A stretch of DNA of 64,000 nt, from the NCBI GenBank assembly GCA_031216445.1, contig CM062216.1, positions 10,505,001-10,569,000 of the forward strand, written 5' to 3'. The stretch comes from Lateolabrax maculatus. Taxonomy: Eukaryota > Chordata > Actinopteri > Acropomatiformes > Lateolabracidae. Of the stretch, positions 20,801 to 31,479 are shown piece by piece (within the stretch, counting starts at the first letter, position 1; every line of letters begins with the position of its first letter). Below the pieces are notes generated by a model, which was not told where the DNA came from, did no database searches, and saw only the letters and a program-made list of their open reading frames with translations. The translations under genes and the position numbers were made by a program.

Positions 20801-23310
20801 ATTCAGTCCAAAGTAATAAATGGATTCAAAACAGGAATAAATTGTCACTGACTGCAGGCTTGTCATATGATCACAGATGGACAAATGTCACATGGTTGTA
20901 AATTTACCAAATATGTAACTATGGGGCTTTTTCCACTCTGTTTCTTTGCAGCATAAATGGAGGATACCTATATATCACAATCATCTACAACTTCTCAGTC
21001 AGCCTGGCTCTCTACGCTCTCTTCCTCTTCTTCTTTGCAACAAGCGACCTGCTCAGGCCGTACGAACCAGTGCTCAAATTCCTCACAATCAAATCTGTCA
21101 TCTTCTTATCCTTCTGGCAAGGTAAGTTTACCCCTCTACTTTGTTTGTGTCAGTACCAGTACGTAAAAGTGATGAATCTTATGAAAATGTTGCTGCTTTG
21201 TAGGAATGGTCCTTGCCATCCTGGAGCGCTGCGGCGTCATACCCAACGCGCTCTTCATCGATGGACAAGAAGTCGGTGCCGGCACCGTGGCAGCAGGCTG
21301 GCAGAACTTTATCATCTGCATCGAAATGTTCTTCGCAGCTATTGCCCTTCGATATGCCTTCACCTGCGATGTCTACCAGGAGAAAAAAAATGATGTGCCA
21401 GGTGAGAGCAGTAGTCAGTACAGAGAGAGCTGGCAAAAACTGATCATTACCTCTTACCCTCACCTTGAAAATACGTTGACATATTCCCAGGCTAATTGCC
21501 CTTCTACCCCACAGAATAAGGACTGACACAGGTTTGAAAGTGTTATCAGTAACAGTAATTGCACTGCTGTGTGCCTTTCGCAGCCAGTTTGCCCAGTCAG
21601 ACTCACTTTTATGTTTCCCATTCAGTCCCTCTATTTTAACTGATACACAAGCTGGAATCTCTACATATTTACACATTTGTACTTTTATTAAATGTAGTTC
21701 TGTTGTGATCAGTGTAAAAGTCAGATTGGAAGGCTTTCATCGGCCTAAGGGCACACACTGTTACTTGTGGCTCGGGGAATAGTTGCCAGTAAAGCAATGT
21801 AGAGTAAGATGAAGAGGAATTCAAAGCCGCAGTACAGTAACTAGCAGGGAGCAATGCTGCTTGCAAGTGAAAGACAAATGGAAGCCATGGGAAAAGCTTT
21901 CCGCAGTGATATCAATCATTATGCCATTTCTCCTGCTATACAGTAGGAAACCCTCTGTTCCCTTGAGCTGCTTAACATGCAGACGTACTGGAAGAGATGA
22001 TTTATCAATTTGATGTGACCATTTATATTTTGAATCATGAACTTATGGTTTTCATTCTCACCCATTCTTCCTGAGCATATGGAAAGAAATCCATTATTCA
22101 TCTTGCCGTCCACTCAAAATGATAACATGTTGCTCCAGTGTTTGACAGCTGATTATTACATTTCTTTTTTGTGTTTTGTTTTATTGCTTCAGCCATCCTG
22201 TCCCCTCCTATAACTGAACTTTATTGCACAACAACAGTAACACTGTGGCTTTGCTGCCGCACCCCCACCGTCAGCTGTTTGTCAGCAGTGTGTGCATGTG
22301 TGATTGCAGAGGTTGCCACACCTCTGGTTTACCATTCCTCTGCTTCAGCCCTGTGGTGCAGGCAGGCTGTAAGGGAAAACTCAGCAGACCGTGCCTAACC
22401 GCCCTGTACCCCCCCACCCCACCTTGCCCTTCTCTTTGCCACCTCCATAAGCCGATCCAGACAGCACTGCCAGTGACCCTGAAACAGAAGGCTGTGGATG
22501 TCTGCCGGCTCTCTTTTTTTGCCTTTTAGTTCAGGGGTAAATTCAACCTGGCTCACAGCTGGTTGCTAAAGGACCATCAGTCGAGTCGGTGGCTGTGACT
22601 GAATTCTGGTCAGTCCATTTTATAGACTGCGGCCTGAAAAAAAAAAAAAAAAAAAAAAAGAGGCATGATGAAAGAAATAAATCATGTCTGACATTGGAAA
22701 AAACAAGTAATATGAAGATGTCTCCTCTGCCTTTGGGAACTTGTGAAAAAAAATTGTCAATGAAATTAAATGTGCGAAACATAAGCTAGTTTCACAAATT
22801 GTGATTTTTTTTTTAACATAACAGCTTTTTTTTTCATGATCTTTTTCTTCAAAAAAAATCATAACCTAATTCTGTACTGAAACAGATTTAAAGAAAATTG
22901 TTTTTTATCAGGAAGTTTATGCCGGCCTATTTTTCCGTCGGGAGCAGTTGCCAGGCAACCAGAGGAGAGTCCAGGAAGTCACTGTCGAACTGTTCCTTGA
23001 AAGCTGCAACGTTGCAGTCACGTGCGTGAATGTTTAATTGTTAATCTCCCAATGTCCTTGTTCCCATGTCGTTCCTACAGAGAACATCCCTCCTATGCAG
23101 AGCATCTCCAGCGGTCTGAAGGAGACCATCAACCCAGGAGACATGGTACAGGATGCCATCCACAACTTCTCCCCAGCCTACCAGCAGTACACCCAGCAGT
23201 CCACACAGGAGGTGATCCAGCCCGGCATGAACGGAAAAGGTGCTACAGGCAACAAGAACTCCCGCAAGTCTGACAAAATCATGCTGATTACCTCGGATGA
23301 TGAGTTCTAG
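7212..23310 (+). CDS. tmem184a: Transmembrane protein 184A
   Basis: Eight coding exons join in frame: 7212-7433, 11810-11975, 12889-12979, 15117-15192, 19495-19586, 20952-21121, 21204-21401 and 23081-23310. They give 414 residues; human TMEM184A has 413. All junctions are GT-AG. The N-terminus has sequons at N2, N14, N33 and N41. Hydrophobic segments begin near residues 54-73 and 91-111, and several more follow, as in the roughly seven-pass DUF300/Ost-alpha-like family. The soluble C-terminal tail ends in an acidic SDDEF. TMEM184A has been described as a heparin receptor in vascular cells and acts in plasma and vesicle membranes. I chose 184A over paralogues because the neighbours psmg3 and mafk match the human 184A locus. 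Confidence 0.94.
7924..7940 (+). repeat. G17 homopolymer
   Basis: Seventeen consecutive G bases lie in the first large tmem184a intron. Such a run can fold as a G-quadruplex in DNA or pre-mRNA and is prone to length change and sequencing error. Confidence 0.85.
9331..9546 (+). mobile_element. MITE-like non-autonomous DNA element (TAATCGATTAAT family)
   Basis: The element opens AGAGTTGCAACCGATTAATA and closes TTGTTAGTTGCAGCCCT, so its ends are rough inverted repeats (GTTGCAA.../...TTGCAGC), with AGATTAATCGATATTG inside. It is flanked by near-identical 8-bp sequences, ACTACTGT (9323-9330) and ACCACTGT (9547-9554), which look like an aged target duplication and suggest hAT-type insertion. This is one of the commonest small repeats in teleost genomes; the superfamily is inferred. 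Confidence 0.65.
9668..9885 (-). mobile_element. Second, decayed TAATCGATTAAT-type MITE
   Basis: It begins AAGGATGCAACTAATGAG and contains CATCACAATTACCTAAAGCTCA and CCAGCAAACAGTCCAAAACCTGA segments typical of the same family. It ends in a poor TTAATTGACTAATGGTTTCAG. It lies in the opposite orientation to the copy at 9331, only about 120 bp away. Flanking duplications are not clear. Confidence 0.5.
11422..11650 (+). repeat. Decayed fragments of the same MITE family
   Basis: CACCTTGGGTTTTGAGAAAT, GGGCATCTTTCTGCTATTTTATACA and GATTGATCGATAATGCAGATAA match the family's interior in order. A second partial piece, GGTTGCAACAGCGGATATCG followed by GATCAATAATGCAAATAAT, continues to about 11650. No intact ends remain. 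Confidence 0.45.
11976..12888 (+). other. tmem184a: tmem184a intron 2
   Basis: No repeat or gene was recognised. The stretch 12440-12690 has a more even base composition, without simple repeats, than its surroundings. It may be a conserved non-coding element, but only alignment could show that. Confidence 0.5.
12980..15116 (+). other. tmem184a: tmem184a intron 3
   Basis: About 2.1 kb of AT-rich intron with no recognised repeat, RNA gene or extra exon. Confidence 0.6.
15253..15968. mobile_element. Non-autonomous hAT element with intact 8-bp target duplications
   Basis: The element spans 15261-15960. It opens CAGGGCCCAACAATAACG and closes CACTGTTGGTCCCTG, forming imperfect inverted repeats with the CAGGG...CCCTG ends usual for hAT transposons. 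It is flanked by a perfect 8-bp direct repeat, ATTTACAC, at 15253-15260 and 15961-15968, the target length made by hAT transposases. Both subterminal regions repeat TGGCCC-rich motifs (near 15300 and 15920). The 700-bp interior has no transposase frame and holds a TA/T low-complexity tract at 15813-15859. It sits in tmem184a intron 4, just after a coding exon. The perfect duplication points to a fairly recent insertion. Confidence 0.85.
15813..15859 (+). repeat. (TA)n/T-run low-complexity tract
   Basis: About eleven TA units run into about 26 T bases inside the hAT element; likely variable in length. Confidence 0.85.
16318..16346 (+). repeat. (ATT)n microsatellite
   Basis: About nine ATT units lie in tmem184a intron 4, after a T-rich run. 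Confidence 0.85.
17097..17190 (+). repeat. Possible LINE (Rex3/RTE-like) 3' end
   Basis: The segment GGGGGCCATTGGGGATCCGAATAAATAAAC resembles, from memory, the 3' ends of short teleost RTE-type retroposons, which often finish with GGGGATCC and an A-rich tail. There is no coding remnant beside it, so this is a weak call. Confidence 0.25.
17794..17850 (+). repeat. (GT)n microsatellite
   Basis: About 28 GT units with one TT interruption at 17820-17821, in tmem184a intron 4. Such tracts are typically polymorphic in fish and can form Z-DNA. Confidence 0.95.
19080..19215 (+). repeat. Truncated copy of a common percomorph dispersed repeat
   Basis: The start TTAAAGGAATAGTTTGACAT followed by TTAGGAAATATGCTAATTC matches the 5' end of a very widespread percomorph repeat. 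The following CTGTTTCTCCTGTTTCCAGCC and GCTAAGCTAAGCTTACCGGCT match another part in the reverse sense, so the copy is internally deleted or rearranged. The family's class is not known to me. Confidence 0.55.
19587..20951 (+). other. tmem184a: tmem184a intron 5
   Basis: No gene or recognised repeat. The part at 20610-20880 is free of simple repeats and has a composition like vertebrate conserved non-coding elements; this is an impression, not a demonstration. Confidence 0.45.
21402..23080 (+). other. tmem184a: tmem184a intron 7
   Basis: It holds a 23-base A run (22637-22659) and otherwise no recognised repeat or exon. Confidence 0.6.
22637..22659 (+). repeat. A23 homopolymer
   Basis: A run of 23 A bases, which might be the tail of an old retroposon. 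The sequence before it (GACTGCGGCCTG) gives no family assignment. Confidence 0.8.
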
Positions 23311-24256
23311 GCATTTTTCCAGCAAGATCCAGGTGTTTGTGTCCTTGCCACCCCTATCTCTGACCCCCTGGGGAAACAGCTGTATCGCATATCGTACAGA
23401 CCTGGATTGAATCCCAGTGTTTAATGTTCATTATCCCAGTATTTAAGGTGGACTGCTATTTTCTGCCGTATTTTAATGAATAATTTAAGCACCAAGAGAA
23501 GGATGAAATTAATAGTAGTTTTTAGAATTGATAGCTCATTGAACGGGCGAACTGATCTGCCTCTATCTGTAACAATCAAAGGAAAACGACATGTCACTCT
23601 CACTGCATCAGAGAAGTCTGGAGCTATGCATTTTCTTTAAATCAAAGCTGCCCGTTCTTCAGCAATGTCCCTTATTCTGATTCTGTGTCTGTCATTATGT
23701 CAGTTCTCTGTCTTTGGCCGTCTGAAGTGTATTCACTCTGATTCATGTCAGTTTCAAAGACAAGATGATTAATATGTGACTCCAGGTGGGAAGCAGGGAA
23801 GCCAGCGATGGCTGGGAATGACACCTCATGGACGGTCTCTCGCATCTGCTTGTTTGAAGTATTTGCTGAGCATTCCTCTGCGTGGTTTCCTGACAAATGG
23901 AAAGATTTGTTCAAAGACACATTCGTTTTGGAGCAGGCCCTTCAAACTGCAGACTAGAGCACTTCGCAATCCTTTGTATCTACCATAGCATGGACAAATT
24001 GGATAAACCTGTCTCCTACAAAGTGGGAGTTGTATTATTCTCATTAATTTTCCCAGCATGCTAAAGAGTGTAATTCAGTGCAACTAGCCAGGCGTTCAAC
24101 AGACTCTCACAATTAGTCTTTTGCAGCTCCTGCACTATTGTAAATGCTTTTGGCAGAACCTTTTTTATGTTTGACTTGTTCAGATAACTATTCCTGTTAT
24201 AATTCCATGTTCAAGGAATTATGAAATATGTACAGAATTTGATTGGTTTAAATTGT

Positions 24257-24302
<46 letters not shown>

Positions 24303-24690
24303 CGTTCAGAAAGAAAAAAAGTTTGGATTATGAATTGAGAATATCTTAATTGTCAAACCAAACCAAAATATGTGTGAGGTAAAGAGAAACACAGACAAAC
24401 GAGGACTCTGTAGTTTCTTCTCCCACTTTGTTTTTCACTAGAGATGTTAACGTCTGTGTTTATGTCACATGGGAGACATATAGCTTTTTAAATACATCAG
24501 TTATTGTAGAGCGATTTTGTATATGAAGTCATAGGTTGTTTTAATTTTGATACCCTCCTGTGCCAATGATAGCCGTCTTTCTGGTGAAGCAGAAATTAAT
24601 TTAATATTTGAAAATATACAAAATAGTTGACTAGTGTATCTTTGTCCTGTGTGGTACTCGTGCAAAATAAACAATTGTTTTTGCTTGTAT
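23311..24690 (+). other. tmem184a: tmem184a 3' UTR and polyadenylation signal
   Basis: The stop codon TAG is at 23308-23310. The first well-placed canonical AATAAA is at 24666-24671, followed by a TTTTTGCTTG...TGTGTTTG region, giving a 3' UTR of about 1.37 kb. A (GT)n tract lies inside it at 24258-24301. The signal is only about 75 bp from a minus-strand AATAAA that may serve mafk. Confidence 0.65.
24258..24301 (+). repeat. (GT)22 microsatellite in tmem184a 3' UTR
   Basis: An uninterrupted run of about 22 GT units within the presumed 3' UTR. Confidence 0.95.
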
Positions 24691-24714
24691 AACTTGTGTT
24701 TGTTAAACTGAGTA

Positions 24715-27700
24715 AATCTACACTTCTCAATGAGGAAAAAGCTTTATTTGAAAGTACAAAAACAGACACAGCAGACTTATTTATAGGAATAATTTACCAT
24801 ACTTTAAATCAGAGCAGAAACAAATACAGATTTTATTTGTACATGAGGGTAGTTCATTGAGAAAACATGGAAATAAATGAATGTAAAATAAAAATAATTT
24901 AGGTGTTTTTTTTTTATAAAATTACACAACTCAATTAAATAAATATAAAATATATATGAGCAGAGTAATGACAAGATGTGAAGGGTAAATAATCAGTTTA
25001 TGCTGCCTTATTACTGTTTTCATTTACAGTTACTCATTAAGCTTCAACATGTTACCACAAGACTAGAACAAGAAAATCCATTTATCTTTAAAGTACAAAC
25101 TAAACATAGAATCCGCTGCTGTTGAACTAACATTTTAATGTATTTCACCCACAACCATATCATCCATACACATGCTAAATTCCTTATATAATGGTGCTTT
25201 TTCTTAATTTATTGTCCAAACCTTTTCAATCCACAAAACTAAAACTGACTTTCTACATGGCTAAACTTAAATACGGTAGCTTGTAGGACTGGAAAAGCTT
25301 GTGTGTGTGTGAAAGCTTATTCAATCAGGAGGAAATTTTAAATCTGTAACCTTGAATACCTAGTCAAGATATACAAGCAACCTCATTTCTATACATACAT
25401 TTGCATTGTTATGGTTCACATAAAATGTAAAATAACCTCTGATATCTTAAATCCGTTCCATTGCAACTCATTGGTGTAACAAGATTCAGTCACTTCAACT
25501 GGGAAAGGAAAGAAGGCTGTTCAGACCAGGTTTAGTAAACGCCCATGGTAGGTAATGTTCATGCCCATTTTCACCCATAAACTTGTCTACATTTCTGTAT
25601 AGCGCTCCCTAAAGTTATTTGAAAAAACGTTTTATTTTTTGAAGCAAAAAAGTGGCTTGAAGATAATTATAAATTATTATGTCTGGTAAATTTTGTTTGT
25701 GGTTATCTAGCCCAGGAGCAACATGTGTTTAAGAGCATGAATGGACCTCCGCTTGGTCAGACTGGATGTAGGATTAACAACAAAGTACTTAATTCACCTA
25801 GAGACAGGTTTGTCTTTTATTATGGCATGGTATGGACATACACACTTTAACATTTAGTATTATTTTTAAGGTGCTGCCAAAAAGCATTAACCTCAGATCA
25901 GTAATACATATACAGTAATAAGTGCTCAAATTAATCAATGCCTCATTTTACAGCATTTTGTTTTGAATCTTTACCACAAGAGGTCACTGTAATGTTTGTC
26001 AGAAAACACTTTGAGCAGTATTGTCTTGTAACACGCTTTTCTGAAAAATGACTATTGTAAACACGTAATATGTGACTCAATCTTGACTCATGCTTAGAAC
26101 AGACCTTAAACAAAAGAGGTCTGGGTGGTCTTTAGCAGCTCTGGAATTATTTTCCGGTAAGGTTTCTTATCAGCTACCAACATCATAATTTCAAACTGTC
26201 GGCTAAGTCAATTGGCATCTTTAGAAAAAGTATATCAGGTCAATATTTGCGTCCAGAACAACTGACTAGGTTTACATGTAGGTTAACACTCAAAAATAAG
26301 AGCACATTTTCTCTTTTTCTAAATGAATGAATATTAGGCAGTTTCAAATCTGATCACATCAGACCAGTGTGTCCTTGTGTTAAATTATGTACAATTGTTT
26401 TCAATGTTTGAGATCATTGATTTCCATGTTAAAGTAAATGTTTGGCATACATTTCTAAATGTTCCAGAAATTATGTAGATTTTGGTATTCTCTCACTTGT
26501 CACATTTTAATTTGTACGCTCTTTACTAACAGTGTGAACCTGCAGTCAAAATGTCCCTGTTTTTAAACAGTTCATTCTTGACTTTTACAGAAAATTTGCT
26601 GCAGCCTGTATGTAAGCCTAGTCACGGTCTGTCCAATATGTGAATTAGACAACTAGTTAATGTGTTGAGAAGAACTATTCCTGGGGCATAAATACTCACA
26701 AAGAAGACTTAAGTTATGAGAATAGTTTTCTCATTGTAAATGTGAATACAACTTTTTCAGAAAAAAAGGTCAGCATCAACATAATTAGACTTCAAAGAAT
26801 GATTACATAATCACACCACTCCCAGGATAGTAAAAGACATAAATATAGAAAAATATGTATATATATATTTTTTTATATATATATTTATATACTGTATATG
26901 CATATAAAACTAAGTATCAGAAAAGGAACATAGGATGTATCAACATAGAAACCAAGTGAAAATACAAAACAAGAGTAAGAACACAGCAATGCCCCTGCTT
27001 AAATCACAGCAGGTTGTACAGCAGCAAAGTTCCCCGTACTGTTCTTTGCAGCTATGGAACAGGGGAAGAACAGTCATGTCCTCTTAGCCAAGAGAAAATC
27101 CTGACATGAACAATCTCTATTGACTTCACTCCAAATTAGGAATGGATCCTCTGTAAGAACGGCTTGATTTCAAGTGAATTTCATATTTAAATATCTCAAA
27201 AACGTACAACAGGAGGAAGGTGTTTACTGCATTTAGTTGTCATGACACCACTTTTTCTAGAGATGGGCGTCAGGAGTTCTCTTGCAGAAGAGTGTGTCAA
27301 AAGCAAGGTAAATAGCTACTGTTTCAGAGTTACCAACACCGGCAGCAGCAGCACTTCTCATGACCCAGCAGTAGGAATGATTTCTATTTGGACGGAGTTC
27401 TCAATGTAAAGTGACAGCGGAGGCAGTGGGAGCTTAACCTTTTCGGTAATCTGTAATATACAGGAAGTACGTTAAATTGCGTTTCACTCGTAAGGACCTC
27501 TCTCGTTATTACTATATCCAATATGGATAACCTACTAAAGAGTGGTATATTAAAGAAAAAGGCAAATCATCACCCAATCAGTGCTGTGGCATACATATCA
27601 GAGTATACCAGCCTTAGTTACACTAGGCTTGTCCTTGCAGTAGGTGGTCACACTACATTTATTAGTCATGCAGGTAAGCCTTAGTAATGTCAAAAATGCA

Positions 27701-29169
27701 AAAATAGTCTATCTTTCATCTCCAATTCAGTTGCCCTGTGAATTATTTTCGTTTAAACTGTATGTGCTATATAATGATAGGTACAGGGCCATGTCAAATC
27801 CTCTGAATCCAACAATCAAACAATTCTTGCCCAAATTCCTCCCTAATCACCTTCTAATCTTACATTGTAGTATTCCCAAATCTACCTGTTTAATCAAATA
27901 GCATTTCTGTGGAAAACAAGTATTCACTTCTTTTGCATTTAAAACTATTAGAAGCAGAAATTATGAGTAATTTCTATAGTCAAAGGTCCACAAAGACATT
28001 AACAGAATCACTTGCAGCACCTGTCCAACACCCTCCAATGTCTTCAACATAGCTAACCAACATTTTTCTGCCCAACTGACAAATTCAACTATTTCTCAAC
28101 TTAAATGGAAATGCACATCAAGGGTTCCATGGATGAGTTGCCAATAGGAGAGAAAAGGCACAAATGGACATCTCTAATAATATCTTACAAGGGGAGTCAA
28201 TATAGTCCAGCAAAGGTTTGCATACAAATTCTGGCATAATGGTTAAGGTTTAAACTTTTAAAACAAAAGCAAAAAATGTTGTGTGCACTGACTGCTGTTT
28301 TCTAGCATTACTTCCTAAATACTAAAAGCTATTTGGCATGACTGACCACAGAGTAAAACTTGCATAACTGAGACAGACATATAAACAATTGCGCATCACG
28401 AGTAGGGCCTTTAGCTAAACATTGATCACATTGGTTATCTACCAAACACTTCAACAAGTGATTTTACTGCTTAGCACCTTCCAAAAGAGAAGATGAACTA
28501 ATCCGTGAAAACATCTGTTGTTGTGTTTGGCTGGCTCTTAAAGGCAACTGGTTGGAGACCACTGTTAATTGTGGCTATGAAGAGGTCTTCACCTGACCTC
28601 CAAGTGTGTGTTAAACTACATGCAAGTATTAGACATAATTTACATAGATCACCCATAGATCCTATTATGGCAACAACTTAATTTACACTGAGACACTTTT
28701 ACGTAAAGAAAATGTGATTTGTCATAGGCTTTACAAATAGCTTTACTGTCACATACGTACTACTTAAATCTCTCATGTTTTATACTTAATAGCTTTAAGT
28801 GTAAGAGCGGTCCTCGGCCAGTGCTGCCACAGTAAGGCATTTCGAATACTTTTCCACACTGAAGTCAAAGTTAATTTCTGCTATCAGGAGGAAGGGTCAC
28901 AGAGGCCTAATACCCTGCCGGTGCTGGGGGTTGGAAGGGGGGGGGGGGGGGGGTTTGCACAGTGCACAGACAATGTAGATTGTGTAAAAGAGACAGAAGG
29001 AGGGAGAGAGGATTGTGAATGCAGCATAACATCACATAGAGCTTGCCACCCCATTCCATCCCTCAGTCTTACTACTGAGCGGCCTCTCAGTACAGGATGA
29101 GTGGGTTCAGGCTGGGTCAGAACCGGGAAAGGACCAGGCAGGAGAAAGAAAAGCCCAGTCCTGTCAACA
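24715..29169 (-). other. mafk: Probable mafk 3' UTR (up to 4.4 kb)
   Basis: No gene is seen between the tmem184a 3' end and the mafk stop. A minus-strand AATAAA lies at 24743-24748 (TTTATT on the plus strand). The stretch is AT-rich and free of recognised transposons, as long 3' UTRs of regulatory genes often are. Other minus-strand AATAAA sequences occur, for example near 27657, so shorter forms are likely. A C17 run in mRNA sense (plus-strand G 28937-28953) and an AT-only tract near 26855-26890 fall inside it. The true end needs transcript data. Confidence 0.45.
28937..28953 (+). repeat. G17 homopolymer (C17 in mafk sense)
   Basis: Seventeen G bases on the plus strand, about 220 bp past the mafk stop. 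If transcribed with mafk this is a poly-C tract in the 3' UTR, of the sort bound by poly(C)-binding proteins. Confidence 0.85.
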
Positions 29170-29738
29170 CTAGGAGGGAGCTGAGAATGGGGTCGGGCTG
29201 GAGTTGTTGTGGTTGGCGGACTTGACGATGGTGATTACGCTGGTGGTGGCCACCTTGCCCGGCGAGAGGGGCCCGCGGGTCACAGTCCGGGCAAAGCACT
29301 GCAGGGCCTCGTACTTGGCTCGTAGGGCGTCCAGCTCCAACCTCATGCTGGCATTCTCGCGGGCCAGCTTGTCCACCTCATGCTGCAGCTCTATCTTTTG
29401 TCTCTCCAGCTCCTCCTTCTGGGTGACACGTTTGATACGGCAGCTGGCGGCATAGCCCCGGTTTTTCAGGGTCCGTCGCCGCTGCTTCAACCGCACGACG
29501 TCCTCCTTGGTGAGCCCACGCAGGTGCTGGTTGAGCTCCCGCACGGACATGGCCACCAACTCATCGTCGCTGAGCGCCGGGGCATTCTCACCCGCCTCCC
29601 TCTTGACCTGCAGGACAAGAGCAGTGGATGAACGTCAGCACCGTCAGCACCGTCAGCACCATGGGTATTGGCAAAGTCCAGTGAAACACTTCTCACACTT
29701 ACCTTTAAAGCTTTGCTCGTCTTAAAATGAGTCGTCAT
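29170..29738 (-). CDS. mafk: Small Maf bZIP transcription factor MafK
   Basis: Two coding exons on the minus strand, 29738-29703 (12 codons) and 29607-29170, join at ...KALK|VKRE... to give 157 residues; human MAFK has 156. The extended homology region spans about residues 25-50 (SDDELVAMSVRELNQHLRGL) and the basic region about 51-76 with NRGYAASCR at 61-69. The leucine zipper has heptad positions L79, L86, L93, M100, L107 and L114. The tail keeps VATTSVITIVKS and ends FSAPS. As in other small Mafs there is no activation domain. VKRE at 13-16 fits a SUMO site at K14, equivalent to the one described in MafG. MafK dimerises with CNC and BACH proteins on MARE/ARE elements in the nucleus. The C-terminus and the neighbouring genes favour MAFK over MAFF/MAFG. 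Confidence 0.96.
29608..29702 (-). other. mafk: 95-bp mafk intron with three tandem MARE half-sites
   Basis: The donor GTAAGT corresponds to plus-strand 29697-29702 and the acceptor TGCAG to 29608-29612. Inside, the 9-bp unit GTCAGCACC is repeated exactly three times at 29634-29660. On the coding strand this is (GGTGCTGAC)3, each unit containing the TGCTGAC half-site bound by Maf proteins. Confidence 0.85.
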
Positions 29739-29854
29739 TCCCTGCATGCACACAACTGGCCAGAATCTCACAGAAGACAGACTGAGAAGTGGAAGGAAAA
29801 AATAAATAGTGTTAATATCGCTGACTTAAATACAGTAAAGCACAACATAGTATC

Positions 29855-30152
29855 AGTGGTGGAAAGTGGCAAAATAGCCCACGTTTATTTAAGTACAACT
29901 TTGAGATACTTGCACTTTACTCGATTATTTCCATTTTATACTACTCCACTACATTTAGGTGAAAAATGTACTTTTCAATCCACTACATTTATTTGACAGC
30001 TTTAGTAACAAGTTTCAATACTTTAAGTACATACAGTCAGTTTTTAAAATATATATTACTGATTAACTTTCCAGAAGTTTAGAATTTAGTTTAAATTGGC
30101 TCCCTTTTTGATACTTTTACATAAGTAACAGCTCTGAATACTTCTGCTAGTA
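29855..30152 (+). mobile_element. Percomorph AGTGGTGGAA...TACTT repeat, copy 1
   Basis: It opens AGTGGTGGAAAGTGG, passes through GAGATACTTGCACTTTACTCG, ATTTCCATTTTATACTACTCC and CACTACATTTATTTGACAGC, and closes TCTGAATACTTCTGC. This is the typical order of a very abundant percomorph repeat with inverted ends (AGTGGTGGAAGAAGTA / its complement). Copies also lie at 38305 and 62620. It has no coding capacity and is probably a non-autonomous DNA transposon. Confidence 0.7.
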
Positions 30153-30294
30153 ATGCAAAATTTTGTAGATTGCAGACACGAGAACACAATATAGTATTGA
30201 CACCCCTCCCTGTGAATTCACTTTAAAAGACCTAACAACACCATTCCAGGGTTACGTCATGTGTCAAGATTTGTGTTTGCATGTTAGAGACACA

Positions 30295-30720
30295 GATGCC
30301 AGCAGAGGGCAGCATGACACCATGAAACCTCCCGCACCGGAGAGCGCCTATATTTAGAGAGAGTTAGAGAAGGGGGGGCCTTGACAATGTAGTTCACTAG
30401 ACCAAGCAAGATTACAACCAGGCAACCACTCTCCCTCTCTCTCTCTCTCCATAGAACTTTAAAGCTCTCTGCCCGTGCGATTTTTGATTTTTTGAGAAAA
30501 GCCTCTCTGTACTCATTGCAGTGAGGCACATGCTTTCCGGACTGCTGCCATGGCCAAAAAAAGCGAGAGCGCTGAGCTGTGATCCTGTGAGAGGCACACA
30601 TCCCCCAAGGCTCCATTTCAGGACCTGCAGACCAGCCAGACTACGAGTGCACTGTTCCATGCTCGACTGCTACCATGGAAACGCCCTGCAAATGGGCGTG
30701 GGAGTGTGAGTCACATGGTC
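30295..30720. promoter_or_regulatory. mafk: Candidate internal mafk promoter or enhancer
   Basis: The region is richer in GC than its flanks. It carries a CTCF-like motif (CCAGCAGAGGGCAGC, 30299-30313), a perfect MEF2-type site (CTATATTTAG, 30348-30357, which also reads TATA-like on the minus strand), a CT-rich run near 30429-30450, and TGAGTCA at 30707-30713. Mouse MafK is known to use two alternative first exons, so a second promoter inside the intron is reasonable. No transcript evidence is available here. Confidence 0.35.
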
Positions 30721-31404
30721 ACCAAAAGGGTAAACAAGTCTCATTCATAACCGCAACACAGCCTATACATAGTACAAGTAAGAAGCACTAACTTGGGCTG
30801 ATAACTTAAAGGCATTCTGTGTGCAAATTCCCGTTACCCTGGGCCTCCCCTTAAATCCTGTTTCATGTAGATTGTTTATTCCCATAAGATGTCTCTGTGT
30901 CTACAGGGACACAGTCAGTCCACTCCACTCTGCTTGCTCATCAGACATTAAAATGGGCCGTCACATCAGCATTAACATTTACAGTTACAGCTGAACTTTA
31001 CAGGGCAGTAGATACGCATGTGGAAAATTCCTGGAGATAGAGTGTCACAGACAAATAGTTTCCTTTATAGTCACTGATGTATTTTTGCAGGGAGACAATG
31101 TAGTCTATCAATTCGGGGCTGTGTCTCGCTGGTTGGATCCTCTTACACTGGGCTTTCCTCAGCTGCTTTATGCCCTTATTTAACTCTGGCGGATATATTT
31201 AGCCTATAGTGCTGACACAAATTTCTGCCAACTAAACAATTTAAGTGAGCATGCGATAAGTGATACAGTAAGGGGGCACGTATTCTCTACGGTCCTGTTA
31301 GCTGCAGCTTTCATGGAAGAAAAAACTCTGGGTGTGGCTGTTCCTTGTGGGATGTTTATCACGTTCTCACATGCTATGGTATATGATTATACGAGACTTT
31401 GCAA

Positions 31405-31479
31405 CGGTTACCAAGTCAGGAGTCATTGTTCTTATAATAGCGACTTTGAGTACCTTGAAAAGCGCTATATAAATAAAAT

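Noticed and set aside
21179..21676. 165-codon minus-strand frame
   Set aside because: It is antisense shadow of tmem184a exon 7 (21204-21401) and its flanks.
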